Shown here piece by piece: positions 24,301 to 33,729 of a DNA stretch of 64,000 nucleotides; positions within the stretch are counted from its first letter, which is position 1; every line of letters starts with the position of its first letter. The position numbers and the translations under genes are program-made. Origin of the DNA: Steromphala cineraria (taxonomy: Eukaryota > Mollusca > Gastropoda > Trochida > Trochidae); the NCBI GenBank assembly GCA_916613615.1, contig OU744726.1, positions 69,150,764-69,214,763 on the forward strand, read 5' to 3'. Below the pieces are notes generated by a model that searched no databases, had not been told where the DNA came from, and saw only the letters and a program-made list of their open reading frames with translations.

Positions 24301-25863
24301 AAGGCATTTTGTCAGATTCAGCACCTTTCCTAGTTCAAGACAATATATCACCTGCATTCTAGGCCAAAATTATCTCCCCTTGTCAAAATGGCGCATTCCT
24401 CTTTCATATGCACGTTGTTTTCAGAATATTTTTTATAACACTTGCCATCCTGACATTTCTTACTTGCGGATGTTTTTGTGAGGTAACTAGATGATATGGA
24501 AAAACCTTGCCTTGTTGGGTGATGATTTCTCAAGAATTTCTTACACTTTTTGCTTGTTTTGTCTAAGGTTTGACTTCTTTTGCATATATACTTGATCTTT
24601 TCAAGTTGAAGTCATAGTCAGAATGATAAAACATTAACCCTGGACCTGCCAAATCCAATTATTGGGTCTTGAAGGAATTGGTGTCAAAAACTCTCCACAG
24701 AGTAGCTCAAATTTAGTTTTTTTTTAAGAAATGCAATTGAAGACTGTTTTAAGGAGTGCTCTGTTCCATGTTTATCACAGATAGTAATTTATTGATTGTG
24801 GTAGGTTGTGAAACATGACTGTTTGAAATGGTAAAGAAAATGGAAACCTTAAAAGGATTTTTGTGGATTAAAAAATGGGTCTTAGAACAGCTAGCTTTAC
24901 TTTAATTAAACACATGAAAACTCTGTCAAACTGAAGCATTTTACTGTTTTTCATGAAAAATCTAATTTTATTTGAGAAAAACTGTAGATTTATGAAATAA
25001 TACAAATAGAAATATGCAAAAAGAACGAAAATGCTGTTCTGAATGTAAGCAAAAAGGAAATTTTTTATTTTAGTTTTGTCCATAATCACCGGTATAAGAC
25101 CCTGTCACAAAACTGAAATGAATACTCATTTTTACACAGATAGGACATTTTAATGTCCATGAAGGGTTATCAGAACACCTTCAATGACATTATTTCCGAA
25201 GTTATCACCCAAGGGGAAGCAGGCCCAGCTCAATGATATGATAAAAGGGTTTCCTTGAGGAAATGATAAAAGTTAATGATGGTAATAAAAGAAGAAATAA
25301 AAATATTCCACTCATCTTGTCTACACATTGACTCATTCGGATAAAGAGAGAAATAAATTAATGTTCGCGCCAGTACTTGTCACATTATTTATAAGCTAAT
25401 TCATGTTGAAGGAAAAAAAATCATTTCTTAATCAAATTACAATAATTATTTGACTCTCATTGGTTAGCATGTTTTCATCAATGCATTATCAAAACATTAT
25501 TGGAAATCATCTAATATCATGTATTTAAAAAAAATAATTTCTTCTTTTCCATTTACTATTTTTGTTTGATTTTTTATATAATTTCATGTCAGTAGGCTAG
25601 TCATTAAAGTCAACGGACACAACTGCATACAATCAATTAAAATATCTTTTTTTAAAACATGTGTTTCATCATAAATCATAAGCTATCTATATTTAGCTAA
25701 GAAATAAAACAAATACTGTAAGTGTTCAAGTTCATCAATTTGTAAGATTCTTTCATTGTGAATTTGTTAAAAACAAATACATGTAACAGAAATTATTAAT
25801 TTGATGACCAATGTACTGGTAATGTTTTGAACAGGAAACATGTTATGTACATCATAAAAAGCA
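21376..25863. other. Long unique non-coding stretch
   Basis: About 4.5 kb without an acceptable gene or repeat. The longest frame is 87 codons (21941-22204, plus), with no domain and no usable splice sites. A donor-like CTTCAAAG|GTAATTTG lies near 23520. One ACCGGTATA word, echoing the satellite anchor, is near 25090. Confidence 0.45.
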
Positions 25864-25970
25864 TTCTACTTTCACTTTTCATACCAACAGTAACCAAAGA
25901 ACATTTTACTTTCACTCTTCATACCAACAGTTACCAAAGAACATTCTTCTTACACTTTTCATACCAATAC
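25864..25970. repeat. 40-bp tandem repeat, three units
   Basis: ATACCAACAG occurs at 25881 and 25921 and ATACCAATAC at 25961, exactly 40 bp apart, with AACCAAAGAACATT and CTTTCAC-TTTC between them. Confidence 0.92.
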
Positions 25971-26254
25971 CTTATGTTGTCACTTCTACAATCTCTGACC
26001 TACACAAGAGTATAAGGTATGAGCTACTTGTATGTGGTATTTCTCACTTGTAAGGAGTACCTGTCATACAAGATACTGATTTCCTTAAAACTGATTCACA
26101 GAAACTCATCTTCTTGTCCAAAGGTTTGCTCACATTACTTCAACGTCATGGAATTCAAAGAAAACCATTCATTTTAACATTTATAATTTTTTCACAGAAA
26201 CTCACATTCTTGCCTTAACTTTTGCGCAGGTATCAGATATAAAATATTTAGAGG

Positions 26255-26407
26255 ATATTTGTGTTTTCTTGACAAATACCATGTTTATCTCATCGAGTGA
26301 GGAAGAAAGTTTATATTTTCACAAGTGGCGCAGCCACGAGTGAAAATATGTAACTTGTCTGCCTCACGAGATGAAATAAACATAGTATTTGTCAAGAAAA
26401 CACAAAT
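26255..26407. repeat. Hairpin with 75-bp arms and a 3-nt loop
   Basis: The left arm (26255-26329) and right arm (26333-26407) are reverse complements apart from scattered mismatches and small slips. Left: ATATTTGTGTTTTCTTGACA ... ATTTTCACAAGTGGC. Right: GCCACGAGTGAAAAT ... TGTCAAGAAAACACAAAT. The loop is GCA. Such long near-perfect foldbacks are typical of hairpin MITEs or of one end of a foldback transposon. Confidence 0.93.
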
Positions 26408-26507
26408 TTTCTATTTATTTTATGATTTAATCGTTGTATTTCTAACACAATTTAGTGCATTTACGTTGAGTCGGCTCCACAGAGAGCCCGTCGCCAAAGC
26501 AACCATA

Positions 26508-26555
26508 TGACGTCATGAGCGTGTCATTGCGTCAGAGCATTGTTCGATGACGTCA
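26508..26555. promoter_or_regulatory. Two full CRE palindromes TGACGTCA
   Basis: TGACGTCA at 26508-26515 and at 26548-26555, 40 bp apart, with a further GCGTCAG half-site between. The sequence fits CREB/ATF binding sites. They lie between the hairpin and another inverted repeat and may simply be part of that mobile element. Confidence 0.5.
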
Positions 26556-26565
26556 GGTCATAGTT

Positions 26566-26619
26566 GTTATCAGTCACTAGTGACTAGTTCCATTGTTATT
26601 GTCACTAGTGACTGATAAC
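26566..26619. repeat. Perfect 19-bp inverted repeat
   Basis: GTTATCAGTCACTAGTGAC (26566-26584) and its exact reverse complement (26601-26619) are separated by 16 bp. Each arm contains the 12-bp palindrome GTCACTAGTGAC, so alternative pairings (cruciform of each arm, or arm to arm) are possible. Confidence 0.97.
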
Positions 26620-26824
26620 ACGGTTTACTGTCATTGATAGATCTCGGTATTTCACCGCCAATCATATAATAAATCTGAAGATTCACCTTAATTTTATCAA
26701 AAACTAGTTGACAGAAACTCATATTTTGTCCAAATGTTTCCTCATTTACTAATACTATAAGTCTTAAAGATTTACCTAAACTTTAGCAAGGATGATGAAA
26801 TGAAGTACTATTCTTATTGCTAGA

Positions 26825-27250
26825 TTCTAACTCAAAACTTTCAATTTTAGCAAGCATGATATGGTAAGGTATCTTTCTTGTTGGATTCATAAAACATTCA
26901 ATTCTTGAAAACTCAATGAAACAAGGCATCTTTCTTGTACAAGATTCTTAACAAATCATTAATTTCTAGCACACATGAAACCAGTACCCTTCTCGTAGCT
27001 ACATTTTGACACAAAACCATTAATTTTTGGGATGCTTGGTGAAACTGAGTATCTTCCTAAGTATCTTCCTGGATACAAATGCAAGCTTAATGGCATCAAG
27101 AATCTTTCTTCTTGTACAAGATATCAACCAAAACCATTCATTTCTAGCAAGTTTGATGAAACCAAGAACCCTTAAAGGACAATATTTTAACAGAAAACAT
27201 TCATTTCTTGCAAGTTTGCTGAAATCAAGTACCTTTCTAGTTGCAAGTGC
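26825..27250. repeat. Degenerate minisatellite of about 60 bp, seven or so units
   Basis: Units of the type AAAACCATTCATTTCTAGCA + AGTTTGATGAAACCAAG + TATCTTTCTTGTACAAGAT recur from about 26827 to 27245 (starts near 26827, 26890, 26948, 27006, 27124, 27186). Open frames on both strands (89 codons plus, 135 codons minus) only reflect the repeat. Confidence 0.8.
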
Positions 27251-28795
27251 CCAAGGGTTTGTGTATATGCAAATGGCCGCCACATACCAAGTGTGATTGT
27301 ATAGGCAGGTGGATCTCGTTGTCGATGGCAACGCATGGTGAACATTACCTGTAGTTATTCCGAGTCTAAGACAAGGAAATGAGAACAAAGGAGGGTGGAA
27401 ATTGTTTTTTGACAAGATTCCCACCATTGGTCATAATTCAAGCCAGGCTCTGGAAATGAGATGGAGGGGATGGTAAAACAGGAATTAGCTGTATTTGTGT
27501 GTTGGAGAAATGACTGGGGAATAATAGGAGAGAATCTGGCATGTTCTTACCACCATGATTACTAGACTTGGGGAAAATCTAGATATCTTTTTTCTGCTAA
27601 CACTAATAATTTGGAAAATATATCCAGGATAATTCAAAATTTGGGATTTGGATTGAGGGACAGGTTAAATGATATGAAAAATCAAAAAGTTTTTTTCAAA
27701 TTTGTCAGATGTTAAAATCCAAATTTTACAATTGTATTTGTGTATCAAATGGCAGCCATTTTGCAGTGTTGATTGTTGCTTTTTCCTTATAATGAGTAAC
27801 TTTCTCTTTTTGACCCCTTTTTGGTATGTTACAAGTAGGAATCAATGGTGGTAAGCATAAATCCTTTTTTTATTACCTACAAGGGAAGTCATATTGAGGT
27901 TTATATTTTTCATATGATTTACTAGGGAAACATATCACTTTTTCATTATGACAACATGTTATACACAATGCTCTGACATCGCACCTCGCCTTTGACGTTG
28001 CAGCCATTGTTCTGCTCCGAAGTAGGTTTTCAGTATTTTCTCTAATTGCATGACTTAAGTAATAAACAGAATATTACATTCGTGCCCATGACATATTATG
28101 TAAATTATACTCATCCCTTAGAAATATCAGAGTTTAAGAACTTCTAGTATTATCAACCCCCCTCACCCATATTGAACTATACTTATACTCTGACTTTGAC
28201 AAATTTTATTGCATAAAAAACATCTAAGCACGATCGAACATACTATAATGAAATAGCTATAACCATTCCCCAAAATCTAATACACCAATTTGAATTTCCT
28301 GGAAGAAAGTCCGCTTATATCCTAACAAATATTTGTCAGTCCAGATTAAGAACTGTCCCGAGTAAGAATCAAGACACATTTCTCGGGGTTTGCTAGGATA
28401 TGCTCTACCAATTCCCTCTCTATCTTTATTACCTGGACAGCGTAATGATAAAATGTCTAGACTGGAGAGAGTATAGATTTTTATGTCCACACTTCATCCA
28501 ATTAAGAAGAACAGAGTGACAAATTAGAAGCTTTGGATTATTTCGTAGAGACGCAATGAGAGAAAATGGATAGTGAAACACTTAGAATATAGCTTCTCAA
28601 TTTGAAAGACAAAACCGCAAAAAGTCACATATTTCACCCCAACATTGAATAGTTTTGATCTTATACTGTCAAGGTTGTAAACTGCACGAAGTCTCGTTTA
28701 CTCTCAGATTAGACCAAACAAAGTCAATGCTTTAAGTTCGAAAGATTAGCTTTTTGACCCTGATTTACTGTTTTGGCAACTGCTTTTGCAACATA
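27251..28795. other. Unique non-coding stretch
   Basis: No repeat or exon that I can support. A 77-codon minus frame (28257-28490) has no recognisable domain. Confidence 0.45.
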
Positions 28796-28799
28796 TAGG

Positions 28800-29370
28800 G
28801 GGGCGGGATAGCGCAGTGGTTAGGGGGTTCGGTTTTGGATCAAGAGGTCCGTGGTTCGAATCCCGCCTCTCAAGCCGGAGCCCCGGGTTCGAATCCCGGT
28901 GGAGACACCAAAATTTGTGACTTGGGTCTCATCCTGTGTTGTGTCCCTGGGCATGCAAGGCACTTCATCCACATTGCACTCAGTCAATCCAGCTGTGAAA
29001 ATGGGTACCTGAAAATTGGATGTACTGACCTACATGGTCGTGATTAGCGCTTAGTAGCAGCTGTGAAAGTACACTCCTTCGGGGTAATAATGTAGCGCTT
29101 TGAGCATGTCTTAGGATGTGGAAAAGGCGCAATATAAGTATGCACATTATTATTATTATTAATAGAGAACTGTTCTACAGGCAATAAGGTTTGGGTGCAT
29201 TGCAACACTGAATTCCAGCGCAGTAACACCCATGGTTTGCTAGTTCCAGTCTATGCTCGCAGGTTTCACCGCAATGCTAGCAACATTGGTGTTGCAGGCT
29301 TTCTCCGCAGCCGCAATATAAGTGAAATACTCTTGTAAGCTGTGTTAAACTCCAGATCACCTCACCTCAC
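28800..29370 (+). mobile_element. Composite tRNA-derived SINE (two SINE types)
   Basis: Begins GGGCGGGATAGCGCAGTGG (A box) with a B box GTGGTTCGAATCCCGCC near 28852. A second, perfect T-arm-like hairpin CCGGGTTCGAATCCCGG follows at about 28882, then GGAGACACCA. The middle part contains GGCATGCAAGGCACTTCATC, AATGGGTACCTG, TAGCGCTTTGAGCATG and GGCGCAATATAAGTATGCAC and ends in (ATT)n at about 29149-29162, a layout seen in tRNA SINEs of many marine invertebrates. The final part (29163-29370; TAGAGAACTGTTCTACAGGC, AAGGTTTGGGTG, CACCCATGGTTT) is instead shared with the SINE at 39795. The simplest reading is that a full SINE with (ATT)n tail inserted into a SINE of the 39795 type. These are not functional tRNA genes. 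Confidence 0.75.
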
Positions 29371-30235
29371 CTTGCAATATATAGCCATTCAAAATTGTTG
29401 TCAAATGATGCATTCCAAAACACTTCTTCATAAATATTCCAAACTTAAGATGATAAATGTTTTTGATATAGTATGTGATATGTCATTTTATCATGTATAT
29501 TATATCTAATATTATGTCTTATTATCAATATGAGTTGATATCATATGTGCAAAGGCCCATATTAGTTACAAATTAGCTGTTTTTATAACCTTAACCTTGA
29601 CCTACATCAATATTTTAAACATATGTTATGAACAAATTTATGTTTTGAAAATATTTTGCAAGCAACTCATTTCTATCTCATGTGATATCCCACTAATGTT
29701 TTATCTTAAACTTCATAAAATTTGTTTCTGTCAGATAATTTAATATCACATGATTCAATTTCAATAATTTTATCTTATATTCTTAAAAAGTTCCTAAGTA
29801 AATGCATCTTATTTGGTTCAAAAGCACTTCTCTTGACCAAAAGTTTAACCAAATAGTTTTGATTTCAATTATGATTGACATACAAATACTTTAACAGCTT
29901 TCATAGCATTTTTATTATGTCTGTGATCCATTTCCTGAGCTTTTCCCGTAATGAATGTTTTATCTTAATCAAGTAAAAAAGCATTTTGTTATCTCAAGTA
30001 ATTTCCTCTAAGATAAATAAATTCTTTACAGATGGCATGGGTTAGTTTAGTACTTGGCATGGACAAATACAAGTTGTTGTTTCCAAGACAAACGAGAAGA
30101 GAATTAAAGACCGTCATTACAAGACAAATGCCGAAGCTAGATAATAAAGTACAGTGTTTATCAGTAGATAGAACTGGGAAGTTAACAAGAACCGATGTTG
30201 CAACAGCAATGAGAAGTTGATGTAGTCATTGCTGT
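29371..30235. other. Unique AT-rich non-coding stretch
   Basis: A 62-codon frame starts at 30032 right after an acceptor-like TTCTTTACAG. It has no recognisable domain and no donor. Not accepted as a gene. Confidence 0.45.
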
Positions 30236-31160
30236 CTTTCTGGCATTAGTTCCATATGTTTCACGGATTCTGTCTTTGGGGCCGTCTCTTGCATTGGTTT
30301 CTTGCTATGAAACATCGCTGTTCCTTAAAAGTATCTTTGTATTTTGTTCTGTACCAATTTTGAACTTTTTACCAAATTCGATATTTTTTTTGGACCCCGG
30401 TTCCATATGTTTCATAGATTCTGTCTTTGGGGTTGTCTCTTGCATTAGATATATCCTTTAAAACATTGCTGTTTCTTGAAGAAAAGTATCTCTGTATTTT
30501 GTTTTGCACCAATTTTGAAATTTTTACCGAATTCGATTTTTTTTGGCACCCGGTTCCATATGTTTCATAGATTCCGTCTTTGGGGTTGTCTCTTGCATTA
30601 GATGTACCCTCTGAAACATTGCTGTGTCTGCACAAAAGTTTCTCTGTATTTTGCTTTGCACCAATTTTGAACTTTTTACCGAATTAGATTTTTTTTGGCA
30701 ACTGGTTCCATATGTTTCACTGATTCCGTCTTTGGCGCTGTTTCTTGCATTGGTTCCTTAAAAGTATATCTGTATTTTGTTTTGCACCAATTTTGAACTT
30801 TTTACCGAATTCGATTTTTTTTTGGCACCCGGTACCATATGTTTCATAGATTCTGTCTTTTGGGTTGTCTCTTGTATTAGATATACCCTTTAAAACATTG
30901 CTGTTTCTTGAAGAAAAGTATCTCTGTATTTTGTTTTACACCAATTTTGTACTTGGGCCAATTTAAATTTTCTGGCAACCGGTTCCATATGTTTCATAGA
31001 TTCTGTCTTTGGGGTTGTCTCTTGTATTAGATATACCCTTTAAAACATTGCTGTTTCTTGAAGAAAAGTATCTCTTTTTTTGTTTTACGAAAATTTTGTA
31101 CTTTGGCCAATTTAAATTGTCTGGCACCCGGTTCCATATGTTTCACTTATTCCATTAACA
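30236..31160. repeat. 151-bp tandem array, about 6.5 units
   Basis: GTTCCATATGTTTCA (once GTACCATATG) begins units at 30249, 30400, 30553, 30705, 30832, 30982 and 31131. Spacing is 149-153 bp except one 127-bp unit. Each unit carries ATTCTGTCTTTGGGG-TGTCTCTTG and CACCAATTTTGAACTTTTTACC. Frames of about 60-90 codons on both strands are products of the array. Confidence 0.95.
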
Positions 31161-31840
31161 CAAAGCAAGGCATCTATTTCAATTTGTGTTACCAATTCCA
31201 TATCTGGAACTTCCAAACAGTTAAGACTGATTATGATTCCATCTCCTGCAAGAGAAACCTTCTCTGGCACCAATTCTGTCTGAAGGCAGCACCATTCCTT
31301 GGTGCCACTGTCACTGCGAAGAGAGAAGATTGCCTCAAGCCAAGAGGCACTGCATTAAATAACAATCTTGGAGTTACCATCACTTTGGTGCCAGTGCCAA
31401 AGTTATCATAGAGTTGCATAGCCTACAGCAAGGATACTATGCATTACACCAAAGAGTCTTTGACTGGTGCCAATCTTATATCCAGGAGTAGTTATACCTC
31501 ACAGACAAGTTTTGGTAAAGATAAGTTAAAGGGCCACCAACTAATAAATACTAAAACAACCCAGTTTCTTAATGATAATAACTAAGCTCTAACTTTGAAT
31601 GTGGCAACATTATTGCCAAAGGCAACTGTCAAACTACGGTGCCACTTAGGCTGCATAGAGACAAGCATTGCCTGCAGTTTAAGCTGCTATGCATCAAACC
31701 ACTGACCAATTTCTTGGCACCGATCAGAGAAGTGTCTTCACTTAGCAACCAGAAGACAGGAATGGTTCTTTATGGCACCATCATTGTGTGGTGCCAATGG
31801 TGCTCCATAAAAATATAACTTGTTCACAGATATGATATTT
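31161..31840. other. Stretch enriched in GGTGCC / GGCACC words
   Basis: TGGCACC or GGTGCCA words occur at least eight times between about 31260 and 31805, on a unique-looking background. The 151-bp array just upstream also has GGCACCCGGTTCC at unit junctions, so this may be the decayed continuation of a related repeat. No gene seen; a 117-codon plus frame (31058-31411) starts inside the array. Confidence 0.4.
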
Positions 31841-31967
31841 GATATATTTCTGAGGTCAATGAGTTTCTAGAGAAACCCTTCTTATTATTTTTGATTTTTA
31901 AAAGAGAGTTATTGCAATCATCAAAATTTTAATGACTTCTTTGAGTGGCATTTAGAAGTTGGAAGTC

Positions 31968-32055
31968 AAATAAGGACGAATATTTTATGGATAACAACTT
32001 CTTTATTCTGAGTACACGACGTTTCGATACAGCTTCTTGTATCGTTATAAAATTT
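31968..32055 (+). mobile_element. Fragment of a foldback element
   Basis: AATAAGGACGAATATTTTATGG then ACAACTTCTTTATTCTGAG and ACGACGTTTCGATAC match the left arm of the foldback element at 61139-61330 (ATAAGGATAATTATTATGG, AACAACTTCTTTATTTTGTG, CAACGTTTTCGACAC). The mate arm is absent here. Confidence 0.7.
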
Positions 32056-32318
32056 TAATGGTTTGATTCCTGTGAGCACTTAAGTGCAATTGCTATTTTT
32101 TTAAATGTTCTTTGGTTTCATGCAATGCTATTTAAATTCAGTGAAGCACCACCTCTGGTTGCTATAGAGATAAACATTTATTGAAGATGAACTTGAATAA
32201 AATACATGTGTGATATACATACGTGATATCACATCTCTAAAATGCTGAATGATATTGTTTCATCTGTGTAGTGATTAATCTCTTTGATATGTATTGATAT
32301 CTATCTATTTATTTCCTA
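32056..32318. other. Unique stretch
   Basis: Nothing recognised. Confidence 0.35.
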
Positions 32319-32356
32319 GAATTGAATGTCTTTTTTCTCTATTTTCAGGTAAGTTT
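32319..32356 (+). promoter_or_regulatory. Candidate recursive (zero-length exon) splice site
   Basis: A long polypyrimidine tract (TCTTTTTTCTCTATTTTCAG) ends in CAG at 32346-32348 and is followed at once by GTAAGTTTG. This is a strong 3' splice site fused to a strong 5' splice site. The arrangement is the signature of ratchet points in very long introns of insects and vertebrates. If genuine, the window is intronic to a plus-strand gene. Confidence 0.4.
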
Positions 32357-33478
32357 GCCGTTATATTTCCTGTCCAAGAAACAGGTAATCAATTAAGAAA
32401 TCCATAAAAGAAAGTTACCAGTATATGGTTTTCTCGACAACATATTTCCTCTTTTTACATATGTTATTACCACATTTAAAAAAAAAAAAATGAAGAAAAT
32501 CATGCCAATGCTCGTCGATTTCACTCCCTTCATTTATGATATTGTCATTTGCCGATACCCTTATCTTTATCATCATTTTCAACAAATTCATTTTGTGACA
32601 ATTGGTCATGGAGATTTTGATGTTTTGTATTATGGATCTTTTACAACTTTTCGCCCAGCAACAGCATTTAGGAAGTTCATTTCACTTTTACCTGGTATCA
32701 AATGCTGTTTATAAGTTCCAATGTTCTATTTCTTTGACACCATTGGCCAAACCTGGTCCTCAAGTAAATAGTCTCTTTACCATAATTGGCATATTATGAA
32801 TAAAACGATAAATGGTTATAACTGTGAGCAAGGCATTTTGGAACTTGTGAGAATAAACATGATGAATATTTAAAGAATTATATGATCCACATGCTGAAGA
32901 ATTAAAGTAAAAGTTTTAATTTGATGATCAACATTTCCATGAAGCTTATATCATCAATCAATGAAGTTTTTATATTGATAAACATTTCAAGAACTGAGAT
33001 TTAAGTGATTACTTTGTGTTTTCCAAAGAACCAGCAATTTTGTTTTTCTGCAAAACAAACGTTTTTTAAAAGCTGTATCAACATGGAAAATAATTATCAG
33101 ATTATTTTTCATGGAAGTTATAAGACATGTTATGGTTATTTTACAAGTCAATATAAATATTACATTCACAGCAGTCTGTTCTATCAAATCTATAGAATGA
33201 ATGACAAAAAGATGTTTGTTGTTTCAAAACGAGCTCGTGCCATGCAATATACTACTCATTGTAGGATATTCCTAAGGCGATTACTATGATTAAAACAATA
33301 TTCTTCTTTTGCTTTCAAATGTTACGTCCCATCAGCATGTATATTAGATACATCAAACATTTTAATGTCGATAACGATTTTCAGGTACCATAAACCTTGC
33401 ATGCTAGCAACAGTTTAAAGTAAATGGGTGTTTATGATATGTATTTTGTAGTTTTATAAATGACTTCACCTAGTTACC
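32357..33478. other. Unique AT-rich non-coding stretch
   Basis: A homopolymer of 13 A at about 32478. Several overlapping frames of 62-94 codons on both strands have no recognisable domains. Confidence 0.45.
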
Positions 33479-33729
33479 TTAAAGGGACAGGAGCATGTTT
33501 TTTGATAATTTTATTTTTTATTTTTTTCACTGATAATTGTACGTTAATGTTTAATGAATTATTTTGAAAGTATCTAAAATCTCATTACACAAGCCAATCA
33601 TCCATAGTCAGAGGGCAAAGTATGAAGATTCACATAAAATCGACTGGCGGCCATTTTGTGTGAACACCTTTTATTCATTTTGTGGAAGAAGGAATTGCAT
33701 GGCTAAACTTTACATTACTGATCCTTTAA
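33479..33729 (-). mobile_element. Family A MITE, inverted, right end truncated
   Basis: TTAAAGGGACAGGAGCATG at the left corresponds to the 3' terminus of the plus-strand copies, followed by TTTTTCACTGATAATTGTAC and TTACACAAGCCAATCATCC, the reverse complement of their interiors. The other end stops after CATGGCTAAACTTTACATTA at CCTTTAA, so about 100 bp of the distal part is missing. Confidence 0.85.

Noticed and set aside
27020..27427. 135-codon minus-strand frame, the longest in the window
   Set aside because: Its middle is a translation of the degenerate 60-bp minisatellite (repeated KLARNE-type words), it overlaps an equally long plus frame, and no domain is recognisable.
28800..28905. Functional tRNA gene
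   Set aside because: A and B boxes are present, but arms do not fold into a full cloverleaf and a second T-arm follows at once; it is a SINE head.
30032..30220. Possible exon after TTCTTTACAG
   Set aside because: The acceptor is plausible but there is no donor, no domain and no neighbouring exon; basic residues follow from A-rich sequence.
31058..31411. 117-codon plus-strand frame
   Set aside because: Starts inside the 151-bp array and runs into the GGTGCC-rich stretch; an overlapping minus frame is equally open.
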